Shown: positions 52,244-62,579 of the stretch, piece by piece
How positions within the stretch are numbered: the first letter of the stretch is position 1
Layout: each line of letters begins with the position of its first letter
Assembly (NCBI GenBank): GCA_958426775.1
Contig: CATZZP010000006.1
Location: 1 to 64,000 of the forward strand
Direction of reading: 5' to 3'
DNA: 64,000 bases
Origin: an uncultured Bacillota bacterium
GTDB lineage: Bacteria > Bacillota > Clostridia > Lachnospirales > CAG-274
Notes under the pieces: generated by a model
The model's database searches: none
What the model saw: the letters and a program-made list of their open reading frames with translations, nothing else
What the model was told of the DNA's origin: nothing
Position numbers and translations under genes: made by a program

Positions 52244-53785
52244 CTATTTTAAGGCGGATAAATCCCAGATGTCACTGCAAATATCTCTGTAAAATTCAGG
52301 CTCATGGCACACCATAAGTATTGCACCTCTGTAATCCTTAAGAGCGTTTTTAAGTTCCTCCTTGGCGTCTACATCAAGGTGGTTAGTAGGCTCGTCAAGC
52401 ACAAGTATGTTACTTTCCCTGTTCATTATTTTGCAAAGTCGCACCTTTGCCTGCTCACCGCCGCTTAATACATAAACCTTACTTTCAAGCTGTTCGGTAG
52501 TTAAACCGCATTTGGCAAGTGCCGCCCTTACCTGATACTGGTTAAAAGAAGGGAACGCCTCCCATACATCCTCAATACAGGTATTGTTGTTTGTTTCTTT
52601 TATTTCCTGCTCAAAGTAACCTATGTGCTGATTACCTCCCTTTATAACAGTACCCGAAACAGGCTTAATTTCTCCCAAAAGACTTCTTAACAATGTTGTT
52701 TTACCAATTCCGTTTGCACCTATAATTGCCACCTTTTGACCTCTCTCAAAAAGCAGGTTAAGGGGCTTTGAAAGGGGCTTATCATAGCCTATTACAAGGT
52801 CCTTTGTTTCAAAAATAAGTTTGTCTGAGGTTTTAGCCTGTAAAAAATTGAATTCAGGCTTCGGTTTTTCCTTTGCAAGCTCAATTATATCCATTTTATC
52901 AAGCTTTTTCTGCCTTGCCCTTGCCATACCTGCCGTTGCCACTCTTGCCTTATTCCTGGCAATAAAATCCTGCAGCTGATTAATTTCGTTTTGCTGACGA
53001 TTATATGCCGCCTCAAGCTGTCTTTTATTAAGCTCATACACCCTTAAAAACTCGTTGTAATCTCCCGTATATCTTGTAAGGTGAGCGTTTTCCACGTGAT
53101 AAATTACATTTACCACCTCATTTAAAAACTCCATATCATGGGAGATAAGTATAAAGGCATTTTCATAGTCTAAAAGATATTGCTTAAGCCATGCAATATG
53201 CTCCTCGTCAAGGTAGTTTGTAGGCTCATCAAGCAGTAGAATATCAGGCACTTGTAAGAGAAGCTTGCCTAAAAGCACCTTTGTACGCTGACCGCCCGAT
53301 AGCTCTGCCACATCATTATCAAGACCTATTTCCATAAGTCCTATACCCGATGCAACCTCCGTTAGCCTTGTATCTATAGAGTAAAAATCGCCTATGTCAA
53401 GCATATCCTGAAGAGCCGCCGCCTCCTCCATAAGCTTGTCGACATCTGCACCCTCATCGCCCATTTTTGCATAGGTATCATTAAGCTCTCTTTCAATATT
53501 ATAGAGATAGTCAAAGGCACCCCGTAAGGTATCTCTTACGGTTACACCCTTTTCAAGCTCTGCATGCTGGTCAAGATAACCGACCCTTACACGATTTGAC
53601 CATTGAATAACGCCTTCATCCGGCATCAGCTTATCTGTAATTATACGCATAAAGGTGGACTTGCCCTCGCCGTTTGCACCTATAAACCCTATGTGTTCTC
53701 CCTTATTAAGCCTAAAGGACACATCCTCGTATATAATTCTGCCACCATAGCTGTGACTCATATTTTTTACGGTTAATATACTCAT
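52244..53785 (-). CDS. ABC-F family ATPase (513 residues)
   Basis: Two ABC cassettes: Walker A GANGEGKST and GANGIGKTT, signatures LSGGQRTKVLL and LSGGEQAKVRL, Walker B LLLDEPTNYLD and LVLDEPTNHLD. They are joined by a coiled-coil linker (about 240-300) ending in a basic ARQKKLDKMD arm. No membrane segment, so it is an ABC-F translation factor rather than a transporter. These act at the ribosomal E site in stalling rescue or antibiotic resistance; which is unknown here. It follows the transglutaminase gene by 13 bases and may be the last gene of that operon. Confidence 0.94.
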   Translation of the reverse strand: MSILTVKNMSHSYGGRIIYEDVSFRLNKGEHIGFIGANGEGKSTFMRIITDKLMPDEGVIQWSNRVRVGYLDQHAELEKGVTVRDTLRGAFDYLYNIERELNDTYAKMGDEGADVDKLMEEAAALQDMLDIGDFYSIDTRLTEVASGIGLMEIGLDNDVAELSGGQRTKVLLGKLLLQVPDILLLDEPTNYLDEEHIAWLKQYLLDYENAFILISHDMEFLNEVVNVIYHVENAHLTRYTGDYNEFLRVYELNKRQLEAAYNRQQNEINQLQDFIARNKARVATAGMARARQKKLDKMDIIELAKEKPKPEFNFLQAKTSDKLIFETKDLVIGYDKPLSKPLNLLFERGQKVAIIGANGIGKTTLLRSLLGEIKPVSGTVIKGGNQHIGYFEQEIKETNNNTCIEDVWEAFPSFNQYQVRAALAKCGLTTEQLESKVYVLSGGEQAKVRLCKIMNRESNILVLDEPTNHLDVDAKEELKNALKDYRGAILMVCHEPEFYRDICSDIWDLSALK

Positions 53786-53798
53786 TTTTCTTTCCTTT

Positions 53799-56204
53799 CT
53801 ATTTAACTACCACAAATAAAGCAGTAGCCTTTTTATATAACCTCGCTGCCTTTAAAACTGTTTTTTCTGCCTGATGCATAAGCTTTAAGGTAGCCTTGTA
53901 TTCCTCAGCTGAAATGCCGTTTTTACTGTAAAAAGCCTTTTCAATATTTTTCAGCAATAAATCAGCCTTATTTTCATCCATACCCTTTTCCTTGAGAATA
54001 TTGCACAAATCTCTGTATATTACATCAGCTTGTACCATACCGCAATATACAGCAAGGTTCTTAATATAGGCAAACCTTAGCCTAAGAGCCTTGTCTTTTG
54101 GTGACAAGTTGCGTATAGCAAACCATACCAAAGGTCTTACAGGTACAAGATATACCATTGCCAAAAGCAAGGCTAAAGCTAATACTTTAATTATAGCCAT
54201 AAATATCTTTCCTGCTTTAGTTAAGACCTCACTGTTTTCATTTTGTCTTATCTGAGGGTCGCCCAAATACTCTAAAACACCTGTAAAGGACTCGGTATCG
54301 TCTACCTCTGCCTTAATTTTTTCAATATCTGCATATGGAGTAGGATCAACGGTAACCCAGCCTATACCGTCCTTATAAATCTCCACCCAGCCATGGGCAC
54401 AAAAGTCGGATAATTCCGCCTCCATTACATTTTTACTAAGGGGCATTGTGCCTGTAAGCCAATCCTCAATATTGCAGTCCTCCCTTGGAGTACCCTCCAT
54501 AACTACAGGATAGTCTATGCAGTAGCCCTCAACATACCTTGCAGGTATGCCTACACTGCGGTAAATAAGGGTTGCAGCTGTTGCAAAATGAGCACAGACA
54601 CCCTTTTGGCTTTCAAACAGAAAATACTCTGCAAAATCTGTTTTCCAAGGCAGTCTGCCTGATTTGGTAGTATACTCAAAATTATTTTGGAAATAGTCGC
54701 ATATCTTTTGCTCCAATTCATCATTATCCCTGAAGCCCTCGCCGCTGCAAAGAGACTTTAGCTTTAGCTGAAGTTCCTCCGGCACATCAAGATAATTTTT
54801 ATATACATAATCCCTGTAATCGGAGCTTATTTCCACCTGAGTGTTTTCCTCATCAACCATGGGATAATACGTAATATCTACACTGTCGCCCTTATTTACA
54901 TCGCCTGAAATTATATCGTCCTGTACATAAGTAAGGCTTGTATTTTCCTCCAAATCGGTATAATAAGGCACAAAGCCCAATGACGAACTGATACCCAAAT
55001 TTTCTACACTGATTTTTGCCTTTACACCTTCATTCTGCTTTAACGCCTTTGCCGTTACAGATGCACTTTCTTTATCTTTATAAGCCTTACTTTCAGACTT
55101 GTTTTCCCAGTAATTTTTCTTATATTTGTAGTCAGAGCCTATAAAGGTGCGTAAATATATTCTGTCTGTAGTATAGGGTACCAGAGTTACCTTTAAATCC
55201 GTTTCAAAATCAGGCTGTGTATTACCGTAAAATCCAAGTACACCATTTGAGGCAAAGCCTGAAAGCTTATAATTCTTGTACTCGGAAAAGGCAACTATCA
55301 TTGTATCTCTTACAATATAATCAAGATTTTCCTTAGTCTTGGACCTTCTGATACTGCTGTCAAAAAGCTGTGGTGTGAATACAGTGCAGGCTATACCCAC
55401 AAGCAAGGCTGAAATGACTGCCATAATACAAACCGACTGAAATACAGCCATACCATCACAATTTTGCTTATAGTATATATAATCCTTCCAATAATAGGAA
55501 TTCATCTTCCTTTTTTCAGCTATATGCCCAAACCTTGCATTAAACTTGATAAATGCCGTAATAAGCCATGCTGAAGCAAGCATTATAAATGAGCTGTAGG
55601 ATGGCATACCATCAAAGAAAAGCACCATGCTAAGCGGGAGCATTGTAATAAGGGTAACCACTATAATATTCATAAAACGGCATATTAAAAATGCCATTAT
55701 CATACCCATTATAAGCACGCCTATTACAATAACAGCAGTTACGGTAAGATTTCTGTCCGCAATCATTTCATCAAAGCCGTCTACAGAGGGAAAATTATAT
55801 TTTTTCATAATAAGACCATAGCTCATATTAACAACTGCCGTTACACCGCTTATAAGCACATCTGCATCAGTATTAAGAAACTCCGAAATATAATATATAC
55901 ACACAGAGTAAATAAGCACGGAAAGTACCAGTCTTGTGTTTGCTATTGCAAATATAAGTGCTGCTATTACACACAACTTAAAAGTAAATTCATAGCTGTA
56001 GGCTATACCAAAGCCACTCATATAACAATCCACACTGCCCATTAAGGTTAAAAATATAATAAGTGCCTTAATTAAAACCATTAAGAAAGGCATCTCGCCG
56101 TTTACCCTCGGTGCCTGTGTAATTAAAATACCGCTTTTTTCACCCAGCTTATTTTCATATTTAATTTGAGTTTTTTTACTTAAAAACAATAGTATATTTT
56201 TCAT
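53799..56204 (-). CDS. Membrane-bound transglutaminase-like protein
   Basis: 801 residues. About six or seven helices in the first 270 residues are followed by a large extracytoplasmic domain. The transglutaminase core has the nucleophile Cys in QKGVCAHFATAATLIYRSVG, then His in CAHGWVEIYKDG and Asp in TVDPTPY. A late helix (about 675-695) and a cytoplasmic tail complete it. The fold cross-links or hydrolyses peptide bonds in the envelope. It overlaps DUF58 by 4 bases in a MoxR operon. Confidence 0.9.
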   Translation of the reverse strand: MKNILLFLSKKTQIKYENKLGEKSGILITQAPRVNGEMPFLMVLIKALIIFLTLMGSVDCYMSGFGIAYSYEFTFKLCVIAALIFAIANTRLVLSVLIYSVCIYYISEFLNTDADVLISGVTAVVNMSYGLIMKKYNFPSVDGFDEMIADRNLTVTAVIVIGVLIMGMIMAFLICRFMNIIVVTLITMLPLSMVLFFDGMPSYSSFIMLASAWLITAFIKFNARFGHIAEKRKMNSYYWKDYIYYKQNCDGMAVFQSVCIMAVISALLVGIACTVFTPQLFDSSIRRSKTKENLDYIVRDTMIVAFSEYKNYKLSGFASNGVLGFYGNTQPDFETDLKVTLVPYTTDRIYLRTFIGSDYKYKKNYWENKSESKAYKDKESASVTAKALKQNEGVKAKISVENLGISSSLGFVPYYTDLEENTSLTYVQDDIISGDVNKGDSVDITYYPMVDEENTQVEISSDYRDYVYKNYLDVPEELQLKLKSLCSGEGFRDNDELEQKICDYFQNNFEYTTKSGRLPWKTDFAEYFLFESQKGVCAHFATAATLIYRSVGIPARYVEGYCIDYPVVMEGTPREDCNIEDWLTGTMPLSKNVMEAELSDFCAHGWVEIYKDGIGWVTVDPTPYADIEKIKAEVDDTESFTGVLEYLGDPQIRQNENSEVLTKAGKIFMAIIKVLALALLLAMVYLVPVRPLVWFAIRNLSPKDKALRLRFAYIKNLAVYCGMVQADVIYRDLCNILKEKGMDENKADLLLKNIEKAFYSKNGISAEEYKATLKLMHQAEKTVLKAARLYKKATALFVVVK

Positions 56205-57208
56205 AAATTAATTATGGAAACTCCTTTTTCTGCCGAGGCAATATACAGCACACTGCCTCCTGTAAGCTGTCTTTTGGCTACTGAAAGAGTATGATTGCTT
56301 CCGTTTACAGGCTGAGAAAGGTACACCTTCTCAAACATATGATATATATCTTGCTCTCTTTCAATAACATAGGTTGCAAGCTGTTCACTTCCTCCGCCTG
56401 CCCAGCATATTTTAACAGGCTGATTTTTATGCACAAAGTCCTTTGCAACAGTATAAACCATATCAAGTATACCGTTTATGTCGTTTTTTGTAAGTTCAAA
56501 AAGCAAAATTGCCTTATCACTTAAATTGTCGCCCTTTTCCTTTACAAAAAGCTCATTCTTTTTAGCACTCAGCTTCCAGTGTATTGATTTAAGACTGTCG
56601 CCTTTTACATATTCTCTGATTTGTATAACCTCTGTACCTGCACTGTCCTTACGTGCTTTCTCACTTTCATCTGATACCCCCTCACTTGCCTTATCAGCAG
56701 TATTAAGCTTAATACTGCAGGGAATAATATTTAACGCAAACCTTGCCTTAGCCTTGGTTTTAATCTGATAAAAGCACATAATGTCCCTTGCCCTTACATC
56801 GCTTATATATATATTTATTTTACCGCAAAGAACAGGCTTAAATCTAAACTCTGTAATTCTCTTACTAAAGCATGGTACCGAAACATTAATGTACCTTGTC
56901 TGTTTTTCTCCCGAAAAGTCATTTACCATATCAAGCTGTAAATTGCAAAAGGGTACAGGTATAAAGCTTTTATTTTTAACAATTATTTTAAGTAAATATT
57001 CACTATCTCTTTTAGCCGTAGTTGAATTATCCTTTAAACTTACGCTTATTCCTTTATAGGAAAGCCTTAACAAAACAGCAGATATAATAGGTAAAACAGC
57101 AAATACTATTACCACTGTTGCAAGTAAGTAACTATGAAAAAAGAATGCCGCCAATCCGATAATTGCCACAACAAGAAAATAATATATGTAGTTATTAGCT
57201 CTGTCCAT
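56201..57208 (-). CDS. DUF58 family protein
   Basis: 335 residues. Two N-terminal helices (about 8-50) precede a beta-rich region and the DUF58 signature IREYVKGDSLKSIHWKLSAK, then a vWA-like domain with an incomplete metal site. DUF58 proteins are the usual partners of MoxR ATPases, probably substrates or adaptors of their chaperone activity. It lies between the transglutaminase (4-base overlap) and MoxR (5-base gap). Confidence 0.9.
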   Translation of the reverse strand: MDRANNYIYYFLVVAIIGLAAFFFHSYLLATVVIVFAVLPIISAVLLRLSYKGISVSLKDNSTTAKRDSEYLLKIIVKNKSFIPVPFCNLQLDMVNDFSGEKQTRYINVSVPCFSKRITEFRFKPVLCGKINIYISDVRARDIMCFYQIKTKAKARFALNIIPCSIKLNTADKASEGVSDESEKARKDSAGTEVIQIREYVKGDSLKSIHWKLSAKKNELFVKEKGDNLSDKAILLFELTKNDINGILDMVYTVAKDFVHKNQPVKICWAGGGSEQLATYVIEREQDIYHMFEKVYLSQPVNGSNHTLSVAKRQLTGGSVLYIASAEKGVSIINL

Positions 57209-57213
57209 AAAAT

Positions 57214-58155
57214 TTACCTCTTATGTACCTTAACCTTTGCATCCTTAATAGCCTCGGATAATGCTTCCTCAGGCTGATAGCCCATAGCCTTAGCCTTTTC
57301 ACTAAGCTCTGTTCTGTGTGCAGATGCAAAATTAAGTATATCAAGCACATCTTCAGGTACAGTGTAATCCCTGCCCTCCATATAAGCATTTGCCTTAGCC
57401 ATTTTAATCAAAGCAATACTGCCTCTGGGACTTATGCCGATTTCAAAAAGCTCACTTGTTCTTGTAGCATTTGCTATATCCACAACAAAGCTGTAAATTT
57501 CATCCTTTACAAATACCTCAGAACATTCCCTCTGCATTTGTTCAAGACTTTCCTTATCTAAGACTGCATTAACACAGTCAATATTTGCAATACCACTGCC
57601 CTTCAAAATCATAATTTCACTCTCCTTATCGGGATAGCCCATGGAAAGCCTGATAAGAAATCTGTCCATCTGGGATTGAGGCAATCTTTGAGTACCTGCC
57701 GAGCCAAAGGGATTTTGTGTAGCAATAACGGTAAACGGCTTAGGTATCTGCCTTGTAACACCGTCTACTGTAACTCTGCCCTCCTCCATTACCTCAAGAA
57801 GTGCCGCCTGAGTTTTAGGTGAGGTACGGTTAATTTCATCTGCAAGCAAAAGGTTACATAATGCCGCACCCGGGATATACTCAAATTCATTTGTTTTTTT
57901 GTTATACATAGAAAAGCCGGTCACATCACTGGGCATAACATCAGGGGTAAACTGTACTCTTTTGTAATCAAGTCCTAAAACTCTTGAAAAAGCCAAGGCA
58001 AGAGTAGTTTTGCCTACACCCGGTACATCCTCCAGCAAAATATGTCCGCCGCTTAAAATAGCCATCATTACATTTTTTATTATATCATCTTTACCCTGTA
58101 TTACCTTTTTTATTTCTTCCGTTGCTATAACTAAGTTATTCATTTTTTCCTCCAA
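57214..58155 (-). CDS. MoxR-family AAA ATPase
   Basis: 313 residues. Walker A EDVPGVGKTTLALAF, Walker B LLADEINRTSPKTQ, sensor 1 ATQNPFGSAGTQRLP and arginine-finger region, with a C-terminal lid. It is a chaperone-like ATPase acting with DUF58. GGAGG precedes the ATG. First gene of MoxR-DUF58-transglutaminase, a widespread operon whose function is not fully known. Confidence 0.94.
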   Translation of the reverse strand: MEEKMNNLVIATEEIKKVIQGKDDIIKNVMMAILSGGHILLEDVPGVGKTTLALAFSRVLGLDYKRVQFTPDVMPSDVTGFSMYNKKTNEFEYIPGAALCNLLLADEINRTSPKTQAALLEVMEEGRVTVDGVTRQIPKPFTVIATQNPFGSAGTQRLPQSQMDRFLIRLSMGYPDKESEIMILKGSGIANIDCVNAVLDKESLEQMQRECSEVFVKDEIYSFVVDIANATRTSELFEIGISPRGSIALIKMAKANAYMEGRDYTVPEDVLDILNFASAHRTELSEKAKAMGYQPEEALSEAIKDAKVKVHKR

Positions 58156-58221
58156 AACGCCGTTTTTTACAGTATATCACAAATTTATTTAATAGTAAAT
58201 TGATAAATTACAATTCAGTAT

Positions 58222-58250
58222 TTGACAAGAGAGTAAATATATTGTAGAAT
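58222..58250 (+). promoter_or_regulatory. Promoter of the SGNH-like protein gene
   Basis: TTGACA (58222-58227), 17 bases, TAGAAT (58245-58250). Points away from moxR. Confidence 0.82.
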
Positions 58251-58318
58251 ATTAATAATATGTTAATGAGTAGGACAGTGTTATTTGTATTAATTGCCCT
58301 ACAGGAGGTAAGTTTAAG

Positions 58319-59443
58319 TTGAAATTAAGTAATATAAGCTTCGGTAAAGGCGGCTCAAAAAAACGTACATCAAAACGCAACTATCTGGATGTAATTGAAA
58401 AACGTATCATTTGGATTTCACTTATAGGCTTTGCCGCAGTTCTTATTTATATAGGTATACACCTTTTAATTAACGGTTTTGATTTTGACGTATCTACAGA
58501 AAGATATATGACGCTTACAGAAGCGGAAACAGGTACCAAGGAGGTATATGGCTCAGTTAAGGACGCATCCGGTAATGTTGCAAACTTAAATGACCTAACA
58601 GCAATTTCTTGCTACGGCGACAGCTATAATAATGCCCCCGATGATTCTACTGCGTCTTTGCCCGGTGTGCTTTCCTATTTGGCACAACGTACTGTTTACA
58701 ATGTATCGGTTGATAAGGATACAATTTATGAAATGGCAGCAAGACAGGGTGGCAAGCCTATACAGGTATCACCCTTTATTATACCGTCGACAAAGGCATC
58801 TACAGAAGTGCTTATTACAAATGAAGACGGTAACAAACTGAATTTTGACTATTCAAAAAACGGTGGCCTTAACCCTTGTAAAGTACAGGGTGTTGAAGGC
58901 TTACTGTCCATTATTAACGGCAATTACCGCTTTACAAGGGCAGAAAGCGGAGAAGAAACTTTGGTACTTACTCCAACTGACGTAGAAACAAGAGCTATGC
59001 AGCTTAGAACAAAGGATATCAGTATATTCTTTTTAGGTGATGACAAGATATATGAAAACCCGGAAAAGGCTGTAGAAATATATAAGTCTATGATTGATTT
59101 TTTGGCAAAGTCAGAAAATACAAATTACCTTGTTGTAGGTCCCGTTAAAGGAGAAGTTGCGGTCCTTGACAAGGCTAACAAAGCACTTAGTGAAGCCTTT
59201 GGAGAAAACTTCCTTGATTTAAGACAATATCTTCTTAAACAGGCTCACACCGACCTTGGTATTCAGCTTTCAGAGGATGATAAGGTTCTTGCCGATAACA
59301 GTATAGTGCCATATATTTACTTCAGCAATCATAATAACAACACAGAGTATTTCAGTGCTGAAGGTGCAGATGCGGCAGGTCTTGCGGTTTTCGATAAGCT
59401 TGAATCTCTTGGATACTTTGCAGATAACGAAAACAATAATTAA
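58319..59443 (+). CDS. Membrane-anchored SGNH-hydrolase-like protein
   Basis: 374 residues. A basic cytoplasmic tail (about 1-30), one transmembrane helix (about 31-51) and an outside domain. The block AISCYGDSYNNAPDDS (about 96-111) resembles the GDS nucleophile block of SGNH/GDSL hydrolases, but the usual Asn and Asp-x-x-His blocks are not evident. It may be an inactive relative. The start is TTG 58319-58321 with AGGAGG eight bases upstream, and no ATG fits. Divergent from moxR. Envelope function suspected only from topology. Confidence 0.62.
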   Translation: MKLSNISFGKGGSKKRTSKRNYLDVIEKRIIWISLIGFAAVLIYIGIHLLINGFDFDVSTERYMTLTEAETGTKEVYGSVKDASGNVANLNDLTAISCYGDSYNNAPDDSTASLPGVLSYLAQRTVYNVSVDKDTIYEMAARQGGKPIQVSPFIIPSTKASTEVLITNEDGNKLNFDYSKNGGLNPCKVQGVEGLLSIINGNYRFTRAESGEETLVLTPTDVETRAMQLRTKDISIFFLGDDKIYENPEKAVEIYKSMIDFLAKSENTNYLVVGPVKGEVAVLDKANKALSEAFGENFLDLRQYLLKQAHTDLGIQLSEDDKVLADNSIVPYIYFSNHNNNTEYFSAEGADAAGLAVFDKLESLGYFADNENNN

Positions 59444-59451
59444 AACAATAA

Positions 59452-59489
59452 AAAGGACTTGTTCAGGCTTTAACCTTTACAAGTCCTTT
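59452..59489. terminator. Bidirectional terminator
   Basis: Perfect 11-bp stem AAAGGACTTGT (59452-59462) / ACAAGTCCTTT (59479-59489) between convergent genes. Confidence 0.85.
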
Positions 59490-59492
59490 ACT

Positions 59493-61271
59493 TTACTGAT
59501 TTTTTATTTTTTCATCAAGCTCAGACAGATAAACCCATCTATTCATTTTCTCATTCAGCTGAGTTTCCAAGGCGATTTTTTCTTCGCCTAATTCCTGTAG
59601 CTTTGCATACTGACTTGAATTTTTTTCCATTTCCTTTTCAAGTTCCGTTATTTTTTCCTCTAATTGAGCAATATCGCTGTCAATGGTTTCCCATTCTCTC
59701 TCCTCATTATAGGTCATTTTAAGCTTACGTTTGCCCTTATCCCATTCCTTGGTTTCGCTTTTCTTTTTAGCGGTACCTTTTTCATTGTTATCATCTCTTT
59801 TTACAATGTAATCACTGTAACCGCCTTCATATTGCTTTGCATAGCCGTCACCCTCCAATGCAAAAATACGGTTTACTATTCTGTCAAGAAAGCATCTGTC
59901 ATGAGATACCGTAATCACAGCCCCGTTAAAGCCCTCAATATATTCCTCTAAAATGCTTAATGTGGCAATATCAAGGTCATTTGTAGGCTCATCAAGGAAT
60001 AATATGTTAGGACAGCCCATTAGCACCCTTAAAAGATAAAGCCTTCTTCTCTCACCGCCTGAAAGCTTGCCTATAGGCGAATACTGCATTTCAGGGGTGA
60101 ACAAAAATCTTTCCAAAAGCTGTGAAGCACTTATTCTGCCCTTTTCAACAGGGATATATTCACCTATTTCCTTAATGTAGTCAATAACCCTCTGATTATA
60201 GTCCATTACTGCATTTTCCTGAGCAAATACACCTATTTTAACAGTTTCGCCAAAGGTAACAGTACCCTCATCGGGAGCTATACTGCCGCTCAGCATACCT
60301 AACAAAGTTGATTTGCCGACGCCGTTAGAGCCTATTATACCTATCCTGTCATCCTTTAAAAGATGATAAGTAAAGTCCTTTATAACCTCTTTATCTCCGT
60401 AGGACTTGGCAATATTATCTGCCTCTATGGTTTTTCTGCCTAAACGTGAGGCTGTACCCTCAAACTCAACAGTCCTTGTTTTTTCAGGTGTAGCCATAGA
60501 GGAAACCTCTTCAAACCGTTGAAGTCTTGCCTTTTGCTTAGTTGTCCTTGCCTGAGCTCCCCGTCTTACCCATTTAAGCTCATTACGTAAAAAGCTTTGT
60601 CGCTTTCTTTCGCTTGATGCCTCAAGTTCTTCTCTCTCAGCTTTTTTAACGATAAACTTTGTGTAATTACCAAGATAGGTATACATATTGCCCTTGTCAA
60701 GCTCTATGGTTTTATTTACTACTCTGTCAAGGAAATATCTATCATGAGTTACCATAATAAGTGCCTTTGTAGTACGCTTAAGGTTGTTTTCAAGCCAATC
60801 CACGGTATCATTGTCAATATGGTTGGTAGGCTCGTCAAGTATAAGTATATCAACCTTGCTCATCATAGCCGCTGCAAGGGCAACTCTTTTACGTTGACCT
60901 CCCGAAAGCTCCGTACAAGGCTTATAATAATCTGTTATACCAAGCTTTGTTAATGCAGTTTTTGCCTCAGTTATACGCTCGTCCGTATCAAGGTCACTTA
61001 CCTTATTAATATAGTCAATTACTACCTGACTTTCATCACCAAAGTCAGGCACCTGGGGTAGATAACCTACCCTCAAGCCCCTCATTTTTGTAATCTGACC
61101 TTCATCAGCTGTTTCTTCACCTGCAAGAATTTTAAGAAGGGTTGACTTACCTGTACCGTTTATACCGATAATTCCTATCTTGTCCCCTGTTTCTACACCA
61201 AAGGTAATATTACTAAGTACAGTTTTTTCACCAAATGCCTTAGATATGTTTTCAACAGTCATCAGGTTCAT
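59493..61271 (-). CDS. ABC-F family ATPase (592 residues, Uup/YfmR type)
   Basis: Two ABC cassettes: Walker A GINGTGKST and GSNGVGKST, signatures LSGGQRKRVAL and LSGGERRRLYL, Walker B LILDEPTNHID and LFLDEPTNDLD. A linker with a WVRRGAQARTTKQKARLQ arm and a C-terminal coiled coil (about 520-590) complete it. The C-terminal coiled coil places it with Uup/YfmR-like ABC-F factors acting on the ribosome or on DNA. It is distinct from the 513-residue paralogue at 52 kb. It follows hom by 12 bases. Confidence 0.94.
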   Translation of the reverse strand: MNLMTVENISKAFGEKTVLSNITFGVETGDKIGIIGINGTGKSTLLKILAGEETADEGQITKMRGLRVGYLPQVPDFGDESQVVIDYINKVSDLDTDERITEAKTALTKLGITDYYKPCTELSGGQRKRVALAAAMMSKVDILILDEPTNHIDNDTVDWLENNLKRTTKALIMVTHDRYFLDRVVNKTIELDKGNMYTYLGNYTKFIVKKAEREELEASSERKRQSFLRNELKWVRRGAQARTTKQKARLQRFEEVSSMATPEKTRTVEFEGTASRLGRKTIEADNIAKSYGDKEVIKDFTYHLLKDDRIGIIGSNGVGKSTLLGMLSGSIAPDEGTVTFGETVKIGVFAQENAVMDYNQRVIDYIKEIGEYIPVEKGRISASQLLERFLFTPEMQYSPIGKLSGGERRRLYLLRVLMGCPNILFLDEPTNDLDIATLSILEEYIEGFNGAVITVSHDRCFLDRIVNRIFALEGDGYAKQYEGGYSDYIVKRDDNNEKGTAKKKSETKEWDKGKRKLKMTYNEEREWETIDSDIAQLEEKITELEKEMEKNSSQYAKLQELGEEKIALETQLNEKMNRWVYLSELDEKIKNQ

Positions 61272-61283
61272 TATCTTAACTCC

Positions 61284-62567
61284 TTATTCTCCGTAAACAC
61301 GTATTACAGAGGAAATTTCCTTAACTAAACTCATACCGTTAAAGATAGCAAGAGAGTCCTTAAAATTGCCTGCACGCACCTCGTCTGTAATTACAACAAG
61401 CTCTGCTGTATTTTCACTTCTTGCCTTTTGGATAATACGTGCTATGCTTACATTGTTATTGCCAAACACACTTGCCACACTTGCAAGCACACCGGGTCTG
61501 TCCTCAACACGCATACGCATAAAATACTTATTTACAGTATCCTCAGGCTTTTTAATATTAAGCTCCTTGTAGCATGTACAGCCTATTCTGCCACAGCAAT
61601 TAGATACAATATTTCTTGCCACATCAATTATGTCGCCCATTACTGCACTTGCTGTAGGATACATACCTGCACCTCTACCCATAAACATAGCATCATCAAC
61701 AGCATCACCGTGTACAAAAACAGCATTAAAGGAGTCATTTACCGATGCAAGAGGATGGTTGCTTGGTATAAGCATAGGGTGTACGCTTACCTCAACACCT
61801 TCCTGAGTATTTGCGGCAATACCTAAAAGCTTAATATCGCAATCCATCTCCTTTGCATATTTTATATCCTTTGAGGTTATCTTGGTGATACCCTCAATAT
61901 CAACATCATCAAAGGTTACCCTTGAATTAAAGGCGATAGAAGCCATAATTGCAATCTTTCTGCCTGCATCATAGCCCTCAATATCAGCTGTTGGGTCTGC
62001 TTCAGCATAGCCTAAATCCTGTGCCATTTTAAGGGCATCCTCAAACTCCATACCCTCCTTTGTCATTTTGGTAAGTATAAAGTTTGTAGTACCGTTTACA
62101 ATGCCCATAATTTCAGTAATATTATTACCTGCAAGGCATTGCTTTAAAGGTCGGATAATAGGTATACCTCCCGCTACGGATGCTTCAAAAAGCAGGTCAC
62201 AGCCATTTTTAGCCGCAAGGTCCATAAGCTCGCCACCTCTGAGTGCGATTAAATCCTTGTTGGCCGTTACTACGTTTTTACCCGCCTCTAAAGCTGTTTT
62301 AATATAGGTATAGGCAGGTTCAATACCACCCATAACCTCAACTATAATTTTAATTTCACGGTCATTTACTATATCCCCCCAATTATCAGTAAGCACGCTG
62401 CTGTCAATGCCCTCACGTGTCTTGGAAAGATTTTTTACAAGCACTCTTTTAACTTCTACACTTGTGCCTGTTTTATGCCGTATTTCCTCTGCCTGTCTTT
62501 CCACAAGTCTGTATACACCTGTACCAACAGTACCCAGACCTAACAGACCGATTTTAATACAATCCAT
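61284..62567 (-). CDS. hom: Homoserine dehydrogenase
   Basis: 427 residues. NAD(P)-binding GLGTVGTGVYRL near 8, catalytic region EASVAGGIPIIRPL and GYAEADPTADIEGYDAGRK, and a C-terminal ACT domain (about 348-425, VEDRPGVLASVASVFGNNN) for feedback regulation, usually by threonine. It makes homoserine for threonine and methionine synthesis. It starts 12 bases after the SLH gene, with GGAGG upstream. No other threonine gene is near. Confidence 0.96.
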   Translation of the reverse strand: MDCIKIGLLGLGTVGTGVYRLVERQAEEIRHKTGTSVEVKRVLVKNLSKTREGIDSSVLTDNWGDIVNDREIKIIVEVMGGIEPAYTYIKTALEAGKNVVTANKDLIALRGGELMDLAAKNGCDLLFEASVAGGIPIIRPLKQCLAGNNITEIMGIVNGTTNFILTKMTKEGMEFEDALKMAQDLGYAEADPTADIEGYDAGRKIAIMASIAFNSRVTFDDVDIEGITKITSKDIKYAKEMDCDIKLLGIAANTQEGVEVSVHPMLIPSNHPLASVNDSFNAVFVHGDAVDDAMFMGRGAGMYPTASAVMGDIIDVARNIVSNCCGRIGCTCYKELNIKKPEDTVNKYFMRMRVEDRPGVLASVASVFGNNNVSIARIIQKARSENTAELVVITDEVRAGNFKDSLAIFNGMSLVKEISSVIRVYGE

Positions 62568-62579
62568 TTTTACCTCCGA

